Positions 1-7,692 of a stretch of 64,000 nt of DNA are shown piece by piece. The translations under genes were made by a program, and so were the position numbers. Numbering within the stretch: the stretch's first letter is position 1; each line of letters begins with the position of its first letter. This DNA comes from Neobacillus sp. PS2-9 (GTDB taxonomy: Bacteria > Bacillota > Bacilli > Bacillales > Cytobacillaceae), in NCBI RefSeq assembly GCF_030915525.1, contig NZ_CP133269.1:3879001-3943000 (forward strand). Reading direction: 5' to 3'. A model generated the notes under the pieces. It had not been told where the DNA came from and did no database searches. It was given only the letters and a program-made list of their open reading frames with translations.

Positions 1-316
1 TTATGGAATGGTTTGAAGGTGTGTAGATGCCACCTGTAATTTCTATTCTTTTCCTAGTGTATTGTATCGTAGATAATACACAAGTTATAAAACCGATAAC
101 ACACGCAAAGATTCCAAGAATGATGACTAAGGTATTAATGTAGGGATTGGAACTAATTTTAATTGTAAAATGTAATGAAGTTGTTAAAAAACCTACTCCT
201 GTTATCGATATAGCCGTACGAATCCATGCAAGATACGTTCTTTCATTTGCTAAATGTTGCTGTGCATACTTTACACTATCTCCTGATGACTCTTCTATTC
301 TATATAAAGCTTTCAT
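1..316 (-). CDS. YidH/DUF202 family small membrane protein (3' end outside window)
   Basis: An open frame of 105 codons runs off the left edge with no stop, so the C-terminus is missing. Near the N-terminus is a QQHLANERTYLAWIRTA segment, the hallmark of the DUF202/YidH family of small multi-spanning membrane proteins. Two hydrophobic segments follow, at about residues 33-57 and 64-85. The ATG lies 7 bp past the phaC stop, with an AAGGGG ribosome site inside the phaC end, so it is probably co-transcribed with phaC. Its biochemical role is unknown. The family call is fairly firm; a role in PHA metabolism is only suggested by position. Confidence 0.75.
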   Translation of the reverse strand, partial: MKALYRIEESSGDSVKYAQQHLANERTYLAWIRTAISITGVGFLTTSLHFTIKISSNPYINTLVIILGIFACVIGFITCVLSTIQYTRKRIEITGGIYTPSNHSI

Positions 317-322
317 TAATGA

Positions 323-1390
323 TTAAATCCCCTTCATTTCCTCTGATCGAGCCGAAAGCCACTTATCCCAAACTTCAGCGAATACCCCGGTCAATGCTAG
401 TGAAACATGTCCACCTTCAAAAACCTCATAAGTTTTATCCTTACTTGAAACAAGGTCCATCACCGGAAGACTTTGCTTATCTAATATAATTGTGTCACGT
501 GAGCAAGAGAAGACAAATAGCGGGCAGTTTATATTCTTTAAATCCACATTCCTGCCACCAATCACCAATTCTCCCTTTAAGAGTTTATTCTCTTGATAGA
601 GATCGTTAAACATCTGTTTGAATGCAGCACCTGCAAACGAAGCAGAGTCATTCGTCCACTTATCCATTCGGCGCCACTTTTCTACATATTTCTCATCATG
701 TGCACGGGTGACGAGATTGATCTTAGAACTTGCAAAACCAGGTGATACCATCCTATATATCAAATGCATAATTTCTGATGGAATGGTCCCATGTGCTTCA
801 GCAAAACGGTCAAGACTTAGCTGCCCTTTTTGTAGTGCTTCCAGCAATTTATCAGGAAAGATGCCGATACTAAAATCGATTGGTACGGCCGCAAGGGATA
901 AATTCTTAATTGGCAATTCCGTTATGGAAGCCAAGATGGCTGCAATGGTTCCACCCAGGCAATAGCCGGCAAGGGATATTTCCTTTGCACCTGAATGTCT
1001 TAAAGCTCGTTTAAGGGCGTTCTCCAAATAATCAATGATATAATTATCAAGAGTGATATCAGAATCTTCAAGCCCAGGGGAGCCCCAGTCCAATAGGTAG
1101 ACATCATAGCCGCGCTCGGTAAGTCCGCCTACAACGCTGCTTCCTTCCCCGATGTCAAGAATGTACGCCTTATTTAACAAGGAGTATACAAGAAATAACG
1201 GGATCGCATGTCTTTTTTCCTTTGCAGGATGATACCATACGGTTGCTTTATTTTTCTTCCAGACAGTCTGTCTCGGTGTAGGTACAATATCTGGCTTTGG
1301 CTCGGTCATAATTTTATATAGCTGGTTCCACCGTTTCGCTTCTTTTTCTAAGTTTAAGATAGGAAAAAGGTTTGTTCCTACTGCTTTCAT
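323..1390 (-). CDS. phaC: Poly(3-hydroxyalkanoate) synthase catalytic subunit PhaC (class III/IV)
   Basis: PhaC polymerises (R)-3-hydroxyacyl-CoA into PHA on the surface of cytoplasmic granules. The protein has 355 residues, the usual size for class III/IV synthases. The lipase-like box GYCLGG places the nucleophile at about Cys144. The downstream FSCSRDTI and EGGHVSLALTG stretches supply the expected Asp and His of the triad. The ATG at 1390 is preferred over an upstream TTG because GAGAGGAG lies at good spacing before it. It follows phaR directly (23 bp), as in Bacillus class IV phaRC synthases. Confidence is high; substrate chain length cannot be read from sequence. Confidence 0.92.
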   Translation of the reverse strand: MKAVGTNLFPILNLEKEAKRWNQLYKIMTEPKPDIVPTPRQTVWKKNKATVWYHPAKEKRHAIPLFLVYSLLNKAYILDIGEGSSVVGGLTERGYDVYLLDWGSPGLEDSDITLDNYIIDYLENALKRALRHSGAKEISLAGYCLGGTIAAILASITELPIKNLSLAAVPIDFSIGIFPDKLLEALQKGQLSLDRFAEAHGTIPSEIMHLIYRMVSPGFASSKINLVTRAHDEKYVEKWRRMDKWTNDSASFAGAAFKQMFNDLYQENKLLKGELVIGGRNVDLKNINCPLFVFSCSRDTIILDKQSLPVMDLVSSKDKTYEVFEGGHVSLALTGVFAEVWDKWLSARSEEMKGI

Positions 1391-1413
1391 TATTATCACT
1401 CCTCTCTTCAATG

Positions 1414-1959
1414 TTATTTAATACCGGTAAGCACTAGATCTTTATCCTGCTTTTTTTCCGATACTTTTTTATGCTTTTCCTGCTCTATTCCGATGAGGCC
1501 TCTCTCTATTTCTTTCCGCAATTCCTGAAGGTCGGCATTCATTTTTTGCGTTTCCGCCAGCCCTTGGGCTATCTTTTGGAATTCATTCTTCATTTGCATG
1601 ACAATATTGACTACTTCTTCGAACATTCCTGAATTTTCTTTAGTAATGGAGCTTACACTTTCTTGTAATTTCCAAATTTGTTCTTCTAACAAATCAATTT
1701 TTTCTTCTGTCTGAATAGATAGCTTTGCGGCATTAGCGACATCTTTCTTTGTCGGGATATTCATTAGTGCCGCAATTTGCTCTTGGTGCTTTCTAAGTCG
1801 CTCTAGGTAAAATGAATAGGTGTTTAGGCCTGAACTTGCTGTGCGAACAAATTCTTTGTTGTCTGTTAGGTTATATAATAGGCCCGTTACTTGTTTGTCC
1901 CACATTTCACTCAATTGGTTAAATCCAACAAATGGATCAAAGATTTTTTCATTTGACAT
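1414..1959 (-). CDS. phaR: PHA synthase accessory subunit PhaR/PhaE-like
   Basis: A 181-residue, alpha-helical, charged protein directly upstream of phaC. It matches the PhaE/PhaR-type synthase subunit pattern: an N-terminal FDPFxxF segment, a helical middle part, LMNIPTKKDVANAA at about 64-78, then a coiled coil with EEKIDLLEEQIWKL. Class III/IV PhaC enzymes need such a partner for activity. The start has AAGGAGAG 7-8 bp upstream. A PhaE assignment cannot be ruled out, but the short length and Bacillus context favour PhaR. Confidence 0.8.
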   Translation of the reverse strand: MSNEKIFDPFVGFNQLSEMWDKQVTGLLYNLTDNKEFVRTASSGLNTYSFYLERLRKHQEQIAALMNIPTKKDVANAAKLSIQTEEKIDLLEEQIWKLQESVSSITKENSGMFEEVVNIVMQMKNEFQKIAQGLAETQKMNADLQELRKEIERGLIGIEQEKHKKVSEKKQDKDLVLTGIK

Positions 1960-1977
1960 ATTGTTTCTCTCCTTAAA

Positions 1978-2688
1978 TTATGATTTTGAAGGTTCTTCCG
2001 TTTTTTCCATATATTTATTTAGCGGTAAGATAAGTTCTTTGAATTGTGCTGTAAACAGATTGACAAATCCTTTTTGAAATTCATATAGCGGATTTCCAGT
2101 TTGTTTAACAGTATTAATATATTGCATTCTCCCTTTTTTCCTAAGCTCAATATAATGCTCCATCATTTCTACATATTTCTCAATCGATTGGTAGTTTGCA
2201 ATAGTTCGGAACGGTGTACTTAAGAGTGACAATATTGTCTTTTGAATTTGATTCATTTGCGCATTCATTTCCTCATAAGACTGAACCGGAAAGAAATGCT
2301 GTAAGATGGTGGTTGACATTAAAAATTCATCTCGAACAGTCTTCTCCCATTCAGTAAATTCCTTTGTAAATTGCTCTGCTATTGCTATTTTATTTCCCTG
2401 ATTCCGTTGTACACTTTCAGAGAATCGTCTCACCTCTTCTAAAAAGACTTCGTCGCGATGTTCAGCACACTTTACCCATTCATCAAATTCCTGATATGCA
2501 AATCTCCAGAGCAGGTCTAGGCTAGAAACCGATGCTTCTTTTTCACCATCGACAGTGATTTCTTCGTCCTGTTTATCCTCTAGTAAAGGTTCATTTACAG
2601 TTTCAACCGTTTCGTTAACTTCTTGTTTTTTCTTTCGCGTTATTGTTTCTTTCAATGATTCTTTCAGATTATCTTTTTTTTCAGCCAT
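1978..2688 (-). CDS. Coiled-coil/phasin-like protein of the pha operon, function unknown
   Basis: I do not recognise this 236-residue protein firmly. Residues 1-60 are very charged (runs of Lys and Glu) and probably disordered. Residues about 65-235 are helical and amphipathic, with many Gln and Glu residues and no membrane segment or signal peptide. It ends 18 bp before phaR, so it is the first gene of a phaX-phaR-phaC unit. Size and character would suit a granule-associated phasin or a second PhaE-like subunit, but that is inference from position. The ATG at 2688 is chosen over the GTG at 2697 because AAAGGA sits too close to the GTG. Confidence 0.6.
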   Translation of the reverse strand: MAEKKDNLKESLKETITRKKKQEVNETVETVNEPLLEDKQDEEITVDGEKEASVSSLDLLWRFAYQEFDEWVKCAEHRDEVFLEEVRRFSESVQRNQGNKIAIAEQFTKEFTEWEKTVRDEFLMSTTILQHFFPVQSYEEMNAQMNQIQKTILSLLSTPFRTIANYQSIEKYVEMMEHYIELRKKGRMQYINTVKQTGNPLYEFQKGFVNLFTAQFKELILPLNKYMEKTEEPSKS

Positions 2689-2731
2689 ATTTCGCACATC
2701 CTTTTAAAATTTTTTTAAATCAAAGTTGCCA

Positions 2732-4003
2732 TTAGAGGTTCACTATTCTTTTATCATTCTCAGTTGAGATTCGTTGTTTTGGTTTTCCGAAAAGGTATAT
2801 GAGTATAGCTGCAATCACCATACCAACTGCCATCCCATAAATGGATGTACTAAAACCACCTCCTGGATTTGAACCAGAAGCTTGGATGAGTTTTCCAAAA
2901 ATAATTGGAGAAATTATACCTGATGAAGACATTACTCCATAATAAGTACCTGTCATAACACCTCTTCGCTGTGGGAGTAAACTAGTTACTGCTGTAGGAT
3001 TAAGTGTGTTTATTGTGACTACTAATGTATTTACTAAAGAAAGAATAATGATGATCGAACCCGAAGCATTTACTAGGGGATACATGGAGTACAAAATCCC
3101 TGCTAGAATAGCACAAATGGCAGTAAATAGAGTTCGCGACTTCCACAAACTTTGAGTTTTTTTGTATAAACGATCTGAAATGATGGCTAGTACCATTCCA
3201 AGAATCGCTCCCATTAATCCGGAAATGGCAATAACCATTGCAGACTGTTGTTCAGACAATCCCTTTACTTTCATTAGGTATGCAGGATTAAAGGTGAGTC
3301 CAAAGACAATCAAAGAATAAGCAACAAATGAAGATAGGGTTGTAAAAATAAAAATAGGAGATCGTAAAGCTTTCCAGATATCTTTCCCATTAAAATTTTG
3401 TTTGTTTTCCTGTTTAAATACTTCTTCTTCAAAAGAAACAGCTGGTTTCAGCCGTCCCAGCCAAAGCCAACATAGTAACCAGACAAAGCTTAAAATACCA
3501 AAAATAAAAAATGCTTGTTTCCAACCATAATTTGAGATTAGAAAAACCACAATTGGGGCTGTAACAGCGATCCCCACAACATTGCCAAAATTTATAATCG
3601 AGATGGCAAGTCCACGTGATTCCGGTTTAAACCATTTACTAAGATGACTGATTGCGGTTGCAGAAAAAGCACCTTCTCCTGCACCTAGTAATACTCTACT
3701 AAATATAAGCATTGGTAGACTTGATACAAACAACATCATAGATTGCGTAATTGTCCAAATAATCGCCATAATAGCCAGTAATTTCCCAGTTCCAAAACGA
3801 TCAGATAAAGAAGCCCCTATTATTCCAACTATTGAAAACAACCAAAAAAAACTGCTGCCAACAATGCCAAACTGAATGGAGGTTAGATTCAAATCCTCCA
3901 TAATATGAATTCCGGCTAAACCTGTAATGGATTTGTCAGCAAAATTAATAATAGACATAATAAAAAGTGCAAATAAAATAATCCATTTCGTCCAACTTTT
4001 CAT
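2732..4003 (-). CDS. MFS transporter (organic-anion type)
   Basis: A 423-residue integral membrane protein with about 12 hydrophobic helices and a charged central loop near residues 190-215. The N-terminal half carries the MFS signature (GASLSDRFGTGK at about 63-74) and LLGAGEGAFSATAISHLSKW, typical of the anion:cation symporter branch. The start has CAGGAG at good spacing. It lies between the alkyl sulfatase and the pha genes on the same strand. The sulfatase has no visible signal peptide, so this carrier is a reasonable candidate for alkyl-sulfate or other organic-anion uptake. The family is firm; the substrate is inference. Confidence 0.85.
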   Translation of the reverse strand: MKSWTKWIILFALFIMSIINFADKSITGLAGIHIMEDLNLTSIQFGIVGSSFFWLFSIVGIIGASLSDRFGTGKLLAIMAIIWTITQSMMLFVSSLPMLIFSRVLLGAGEGAFSATAISHLSKWFKPESRGLAISIINFGNVVGIAVTAPIVVFLISNYGWKQAFFIFGILSFVWLLCWLWLGRLKPAVSFEEEVFKQENKQNFNGKDIWKALRSPIFIFTTLSSFVAYSLIVFGLTFNPAYLMKVKGLSEQQSAMVIAISGLMGAILGMVLAIISDRLYKKTQSLWKSRTLFTAICAILAGILYSMYPLVNASGSIIIILSLVNTLVVTINTLNPTAVTSLLPQRRGVMTGTYYGVMSSSGIISPIIFGKLIQASGSNPGGGFSTSIYGMAVGMVIAAILIYLFGKPKQRISTENDKRIVNL

Positions 4004-4074
4004 TCAAACTCCTGCCTCTCACCAAATATATTCATTTTTTTCGATAAAAATTAGAAATCATACCTAAGGAGTAA

Positions 4075-4125
4075 AACACCTGCTTTGCCCGCATTAATAG
4101 CGAGTAAGATTGAACAGGTGCTTAT
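4075..4125 (-). terminator. Possible terminator/hairpin between alkyl sulfatase and MFS gene
   Basis: CACCTG and CAGGTG arms flank a loop of about 30 bases; read on the minus strand, TTTTAC follows. The stem is short and the loop long, so this is weak. It lies in the gap of about 160 bp between the two genes. Confidence 0.3.
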
Positions 4126-4165
4126 TGTGAAAAAAATTGAATCATAAATGATTTTTCTCAGTTAA

Positions 4166-6070
4166 TTAAGGAGTTACGATATTTGGAAGACGGTCGAACT
4201 CATCCAATAGTGATAAAAATTCATTCAATTTTGTTTGGTCACCAGAAATGAATACTTTACCTGCTGCTACTGCTTGTTCTGGTGAAAGCAGACCAAGCCC
4301 AATTCCATAGAATGTGAATTGATCAATAGTTAAGGAAACATCTGGATCAGCATTTAACTTACCAGATTTATATATTAAGACAGAATTTTCTAAATAAATA
4401 GCGTATTCTTGGTTGGAATTTGATAACGTTACATTCAACGCTATTTTTTTACCATCTGCTTTTGGGCCGTTTAGTTTAACAGCGATCAGCTTTAAAAATT
4501 CTTCTACTGGCATATTTTTAATGATTCCAGAAACATCTAATGGGGAATTATCTTTATTAATTCCATTCCTTAGTTCTGATGCACCAACAAGATAAATATT
4601 ACGCCAATTGGCTGATTCGGCTTGGTATCCTAATTGTTCGAATGCATCTGCTAATAAATTTTTTGCTTCCGAATTTTCCGGGTCGGCCATTACGACATTT
4701 TTTAATACTTGAGCTACCCAGCGATACTCACCATTTTCAAAGTCAGCTTTTGCTTGTTTCAAAATGTTAGCCGCTCCACCCATGTATTCTACATATTTAA
4801 GACCCGCTTCCACTTGTGGTAATGGATCTAAATCTGAAGGATGAGCACTATAATAACCTAAGTAAAAATTGTATACGCCCTTTGAGTTATGCTTTAACGT
4901 GCCATAATACCCACGATTCCCCCAATAAGTATCTAATGCTTTTGGAAGCTTGATTGTCTCAGCAATTTCATCCATCGTATATCCCTGATTGGCTAAACGC
5001 ACTGTCTGATCGTGCATATATTTATATAAATCACGTTGCAATTTCAAGTGGTTTAATGCCTGATTTTTGCCCCAAACAGGCCATGCATGAATCATGAGCA
5101 AGGCATCAATCTCTTCATTTTCAAATAAATCGATTGTTTTATTGAGTGAATTAGCCCAATGAAGAGCATCCCGCGTTTTTGCCCCTCTTACCGTATAAAT
5201 TTGATGCATCAATTTATTGGCGTTCTCTGATACGAATAATGCTTTGTACTCTTCGATATAAAAATGCATTTCAGCTGGTGCTTCTGTGTTTGGAGTTAAT
5301 AAAAATTGAAAGGTTACCCCATCGATTTCCATCGTTTGGATTTCGTTTACTATTTCAACAGTAGGTTTCTCAAAACTCATCGTCCCTGAACTCATCGTAT
5401 TACCTATACCTATAGATACGGAGCCCTTCGTACCGTCTGGTAAATTTTTACCAAACTGATACTCTGCTCTTCTCGCCATGATTGTGCCTAAAAGCACATT
5501 TTCACTTAACGCTTCTTCTGTAAAATATTGGGGAGCTATAATTGGAATATCTGGATTCTCTGCATATTTTAGAACTGCTTGAATACCGCCAAAATGGTCC
5601 GCATGACTTTGACTAATAATGATGGCTGAAACTGGCTTTCTTGGTCGATGATTATAATATAATTCCATTGCAGCTTCAGCGGATTCATTACTTCCTAATG
5701 CATCACAGACAATGACTCCTTGTTTACCTTCGAAAAAGAAAGTGGTGGCGATTGATTGTCCACGAATTTGATAAACCCCTTCTACAACTTCAAACAAACC
5801 AGAGATAGCCTGTAATTGTGCATTTCTCCATAAACTTGGGTTCACTGTCTCAGGAGCAGTGTCGTTTAGAAATTCTAACTTATCGATGTCCCAGATGATT
5901 TCCCCAGAATTATCCTTAATCATGGTGGATTCTAAAGGTGCAATAAAGCCTCGGTTTGCATCTACGAAATCCTGTAAATCATCAAAATTTAGAGATTCGT
6001 ACACTGCTAAATTTGCCTTTTTTGTAAAAGAAGTTGCGGACATAGGTTGAGTTGAAACTTTACTTTTCAT
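4166..6070 (-). CDS. Alkyl/aryl sulfatase, metallo-beta-lactamase fold (SdsA/BDS1 type)
   Basis: A 634-residue protein with the family layout: an N-terminal metallo-beta-lactamase domain (about 90-340), an alkyl-sulfatase dimerisation domain, and a C-terminal SCP2-like sterol-carrier domain (about 520-634). The family hydrolyses primary alkyl sulfates such as dodecyl sulfate to alcohol plus sulfate using two zinc ions. The metal motif reads SQSHADHFGG, so the first His of HxHxDH is Gln154; His156, Asp158 and His159 are present. SENANKLMHQIYTVRGA and IHAWPVWG are family hallmarks. There is no signal peptide, unlike secreted SdsA1. The ATG at 6070 is chosen because the upstream ATG (6082) overlaps the ribosome site GGAGG. 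Confidence 0.9.
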   Translation of the reverse strand: MKSKVSTQPMSATSFTKKANLAVYESLNFDDLQDFVDANRGFIAPLESTMIKDNSGEIIWDIDKLEFLNDTAPETVNPSLWRNAQLQAISGLFEVVEGVYQIRGQSIATTFFFEGKQGVIVCDALGSNESAEAAMELYYNHRPRKPVSAIIISQSHADHFGGIQAVLKYAENPDIPIIAPQYFTEEALSENVLLGTIMARRAEYQFGKNLPDGTKGSVSIGIGNTMSSGTMSFEKPTVEIVNEIQTMEIDGVTFQFLLTPNTEAPAEMHFYIEEYKALFVSENANKLMHQIYTVRGAKTRDALHWANSLNKTIDLFENEEIDALLMIHAWPVWGKNQALNHLKLQRDLYKYMHDQTVRLANQGYTMDEIAETIKLPKALDTYWGNRGYYGTLKHNSKGVYNFYLGYYSAHPSDLDPLPQVEAGLKYVEYMGGAANILKQAKADFENGEYRWVAQVLKNVVMADPENSEAKNLLADAFEQLGYQAESANWRNIYLVGASELRNGINKDNSPLDVSGIIKNMPVEEFLKLIAVKLNGPKADGKKIALNVTLSNSNQEYAIYLENSVLIYKSGKLNADPDVSLTIDQFTFYGIGLGLLSPEQAVAAGKVFISGDQTKLNEFLSLLDEFDRLPNIVTP

Positions 6071-6103
6071 ACAAACCTCCAAGGATTATTATTTTTAAAT
6101 TTT

Positions 6104-6286
6104 GGCTGTGTTAAATAACATTGTTGCTTTTTATACCCTGTTGATTGGAGCGGAAGGAGCGAAGACTCCTGTGGGAGTACGGGTCTGGGGAGACCCCGCA
6201 GGCGCAAGCGCCGAGGAGGCTCGCCGAAACGCCCACGGAAAGCGAAGCTCCTGGAGCGGAAATCAACAGACAAGTTTAACAAAGCA
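6104..6286. mobile_element. 183-bp MITE-like palindromic repeat, copy 1
   Basis: The ends are GGCTGTGTTAAA and, inverted, TGCTTTGTTAAA (10 of 12 match). The 8-bp sequence TAAATTTT flanks both sides (6096-6103 and 6287-6294) as a target duplication. The inside is GC-rich and folds back on itself (TGTTGATT near 6139, AATCAACA near 6261). It has no gene; the open frames across it are artefacts. A second 183-bp copy lies at 35799-35981 in the opposite orientation. It sits directly upstream of the alkyl sulfatase start and may separate it from the dehydrogenase operon. Confidence 0.8.
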
Positions 6287-6301
6287 TAAATTTTAAAAAA
6301 A

Positions 6302-6377
6302 GGAAAACACTTTTGACTACCTGGCTATAATGTCAGTTCACCAACCAAACATTAAGAGGAGTTTTCAAGTGTTTTCC
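6302..6377. repeat. Inverted repeat GGAAAACACTT ... AAGTGTTTTCC
   Basis: Perfect 11-bp inverted arms lie about 54 bp apart, and similarity continues a few bases inward. The loop is too long for a normal terminator. It could be the collapsed remains of an insertion sequence or a shared terminator region after the alcohol dehydrogenase gene. No coding frame lies inside. Confidence 0.4.
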
Positions 6378-6438
6378 ATATAACTAGATTGCCAGATTAT
6401 GAAATGTAAAATTAGCGTTTTACATCTTGTAAACGAGA

Positions 6439-7647
6439 TTAAGCCTTTATCGCAGGTACCTCGAAAACTTCATTTATTACTTTGGTGATAATCGTGGCTG
6501 GTATCTTATAGAAAACTCCGGCAGGGTCATTATGAACAGCTGGTACCAAATGTTGAAGCGTCTCTTCGTTACATTCAAATTCACCAAAAGTGTCTGGCAA
6601 ATTCACTGCTTTGCGGAGATCTCTTATATATTGGACAACTTCCGCTAAACATTTCTCTGGTTGCTCTGATGGATTTGCGATTCCCAACGCTTGGGCAAAC
6701 CCCGTAATTCTTGGCAAATAGTACGTCGGCAGGGACTCCATTACATTCGGCAACAATACAGCGTTTGCAAGCCCGTGCGGGATATGAAATTTTGCCCCTA
6801 ACGCATGTGCCATGTTATGGACTGGAACCGCATTCATCGCAAGGCAAAAAGCAGAAATAGCCATCGAACTTGCCATCAGCATATTCGCTCTTGCTGAAAG
6901 ATCGTCCCCTTTTCGAACAGCAGTTTCTAAATTGTCTACAATCATTCGAATCGATTGAATTGCATAGGCGTCTGTCATCGGATTGGCCTTTTGTGAAAAA
7001 TAAGCCTCCACTGCATGAGTTAATGCGTCAAATCCTGTAAAGGCAGTGATTTTAGGAGGAAGCCCTACAGTTAAATCCGGATCCAGAATCGCCATATCTG
7101 CATTGATAAATGGATGAAGAAGATTTGTTTTTATTCCAATCTTTTCATTAAGGATAACGGCTACTGGTGATACTTCAGCACCCGTACCCGCCGTTGTCGC
7201 AATAGCTACATGCGGAATAAAAATATATTGGGCTTCTGGCCACCACTCCATCACATTTCCGGTAAGAAGGGAATCACGTATATCATTCAAACCTTTATGG
7301 AGCATCCACTTGATCCCTTTTACCGTATCCAAAACGCTGCCGCCACCAAGAGCAATTAAGGAATCACCGTTGCATTCTTTAAAGAAACGAGCTCCTCGAT
7401 TAATAATTTCACCTTTTGCATCCTGTTCGATATCTTCAAACACCCCAACCAGCTCAGGCGTACCCGGCATGATTTCAAATAATTCTTTAATTTGAGCTGT
7501 AATTCCGGCCTGGGTTAAACCCTTATCCGTGAAAAGTACTGCTCGTTTACCCCCAAGCCCTTTTATCATCTCAGGAAGCAAAGTTCTTGATCCCGCCCCG
7601 CTATTTACAACCGTTCGAACAGAAAATTGAAAAAATGATGTCGACAT
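6439..7647 (-). CDS. Iron-containing (group III) alcohol dehydrogenase
   Basis: A 402-residue NAD(P)-dependent alcohol dehydrogenase of the iron family. Visible are the GGGSVLDTVKG nucleotide-binding motif (about 100), TTAGTGAEVSP, GFDALTHAVEAY (about 206-217) and HNMAHALGAKFHIPHG (about 275-290) with the iron-binding His residues. The start has AGGTGA at good spacing. It is last in an operon with an acyl-CoA synthetase and an aldehyde dehydrogenase (gaps 45-75 bp). Oxidation of a fatty alcohol released by the neighbouring sulfatase is therefore a plausible job. The family is firm; the substrate is inferred. Confidence 0.9.
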   Translation of the reverse strand: MSTSFFQFSVRTVVNSGAGSRTLLPEMIKGLGGKRAVLFTDKGLTQAGITAQIKELFEIMPGTPELVGVFEDIEQDAKGEIINRGARFFKECNGDSLIALGGGSVLDTVKGIKWMLHKGLNDIRDSLLTGNVMEWWPEAQYIFIPHVAIATTAGTGAEVSPVAVILNEKIGIKTNLLHPFINADMAILDPDLTVGLPPKITAFTGFDALTHAVEAYFSQKANPMTDAYAIQSIRMIVDNLETAVRKGDDLSARANMLMASSMAISAFCLAMNAVPVHNMAHALGAKFHIPHGLANAVLLPNVMESLPTYYLPRITGFAQALGIANPSEQPEKCLAEVVQYIRDLRKAVNLPDTFGEFECNEETLQHLVPAVHNDPAGVFYKIPATIITKVINEVFEVPAIKA

Positions 7648-7692
7648 AGAATCACCTGCTTTTTTATTTTTGTATTAATAAATGAATCTGTA

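Noticed and set aside
6102..6296. Open frames across the 183-bp repeat (both copies)
   Set aside because: They follow the GC-rich palindrome in all frames and occur in both copies; they are products of the repeat, not genes.
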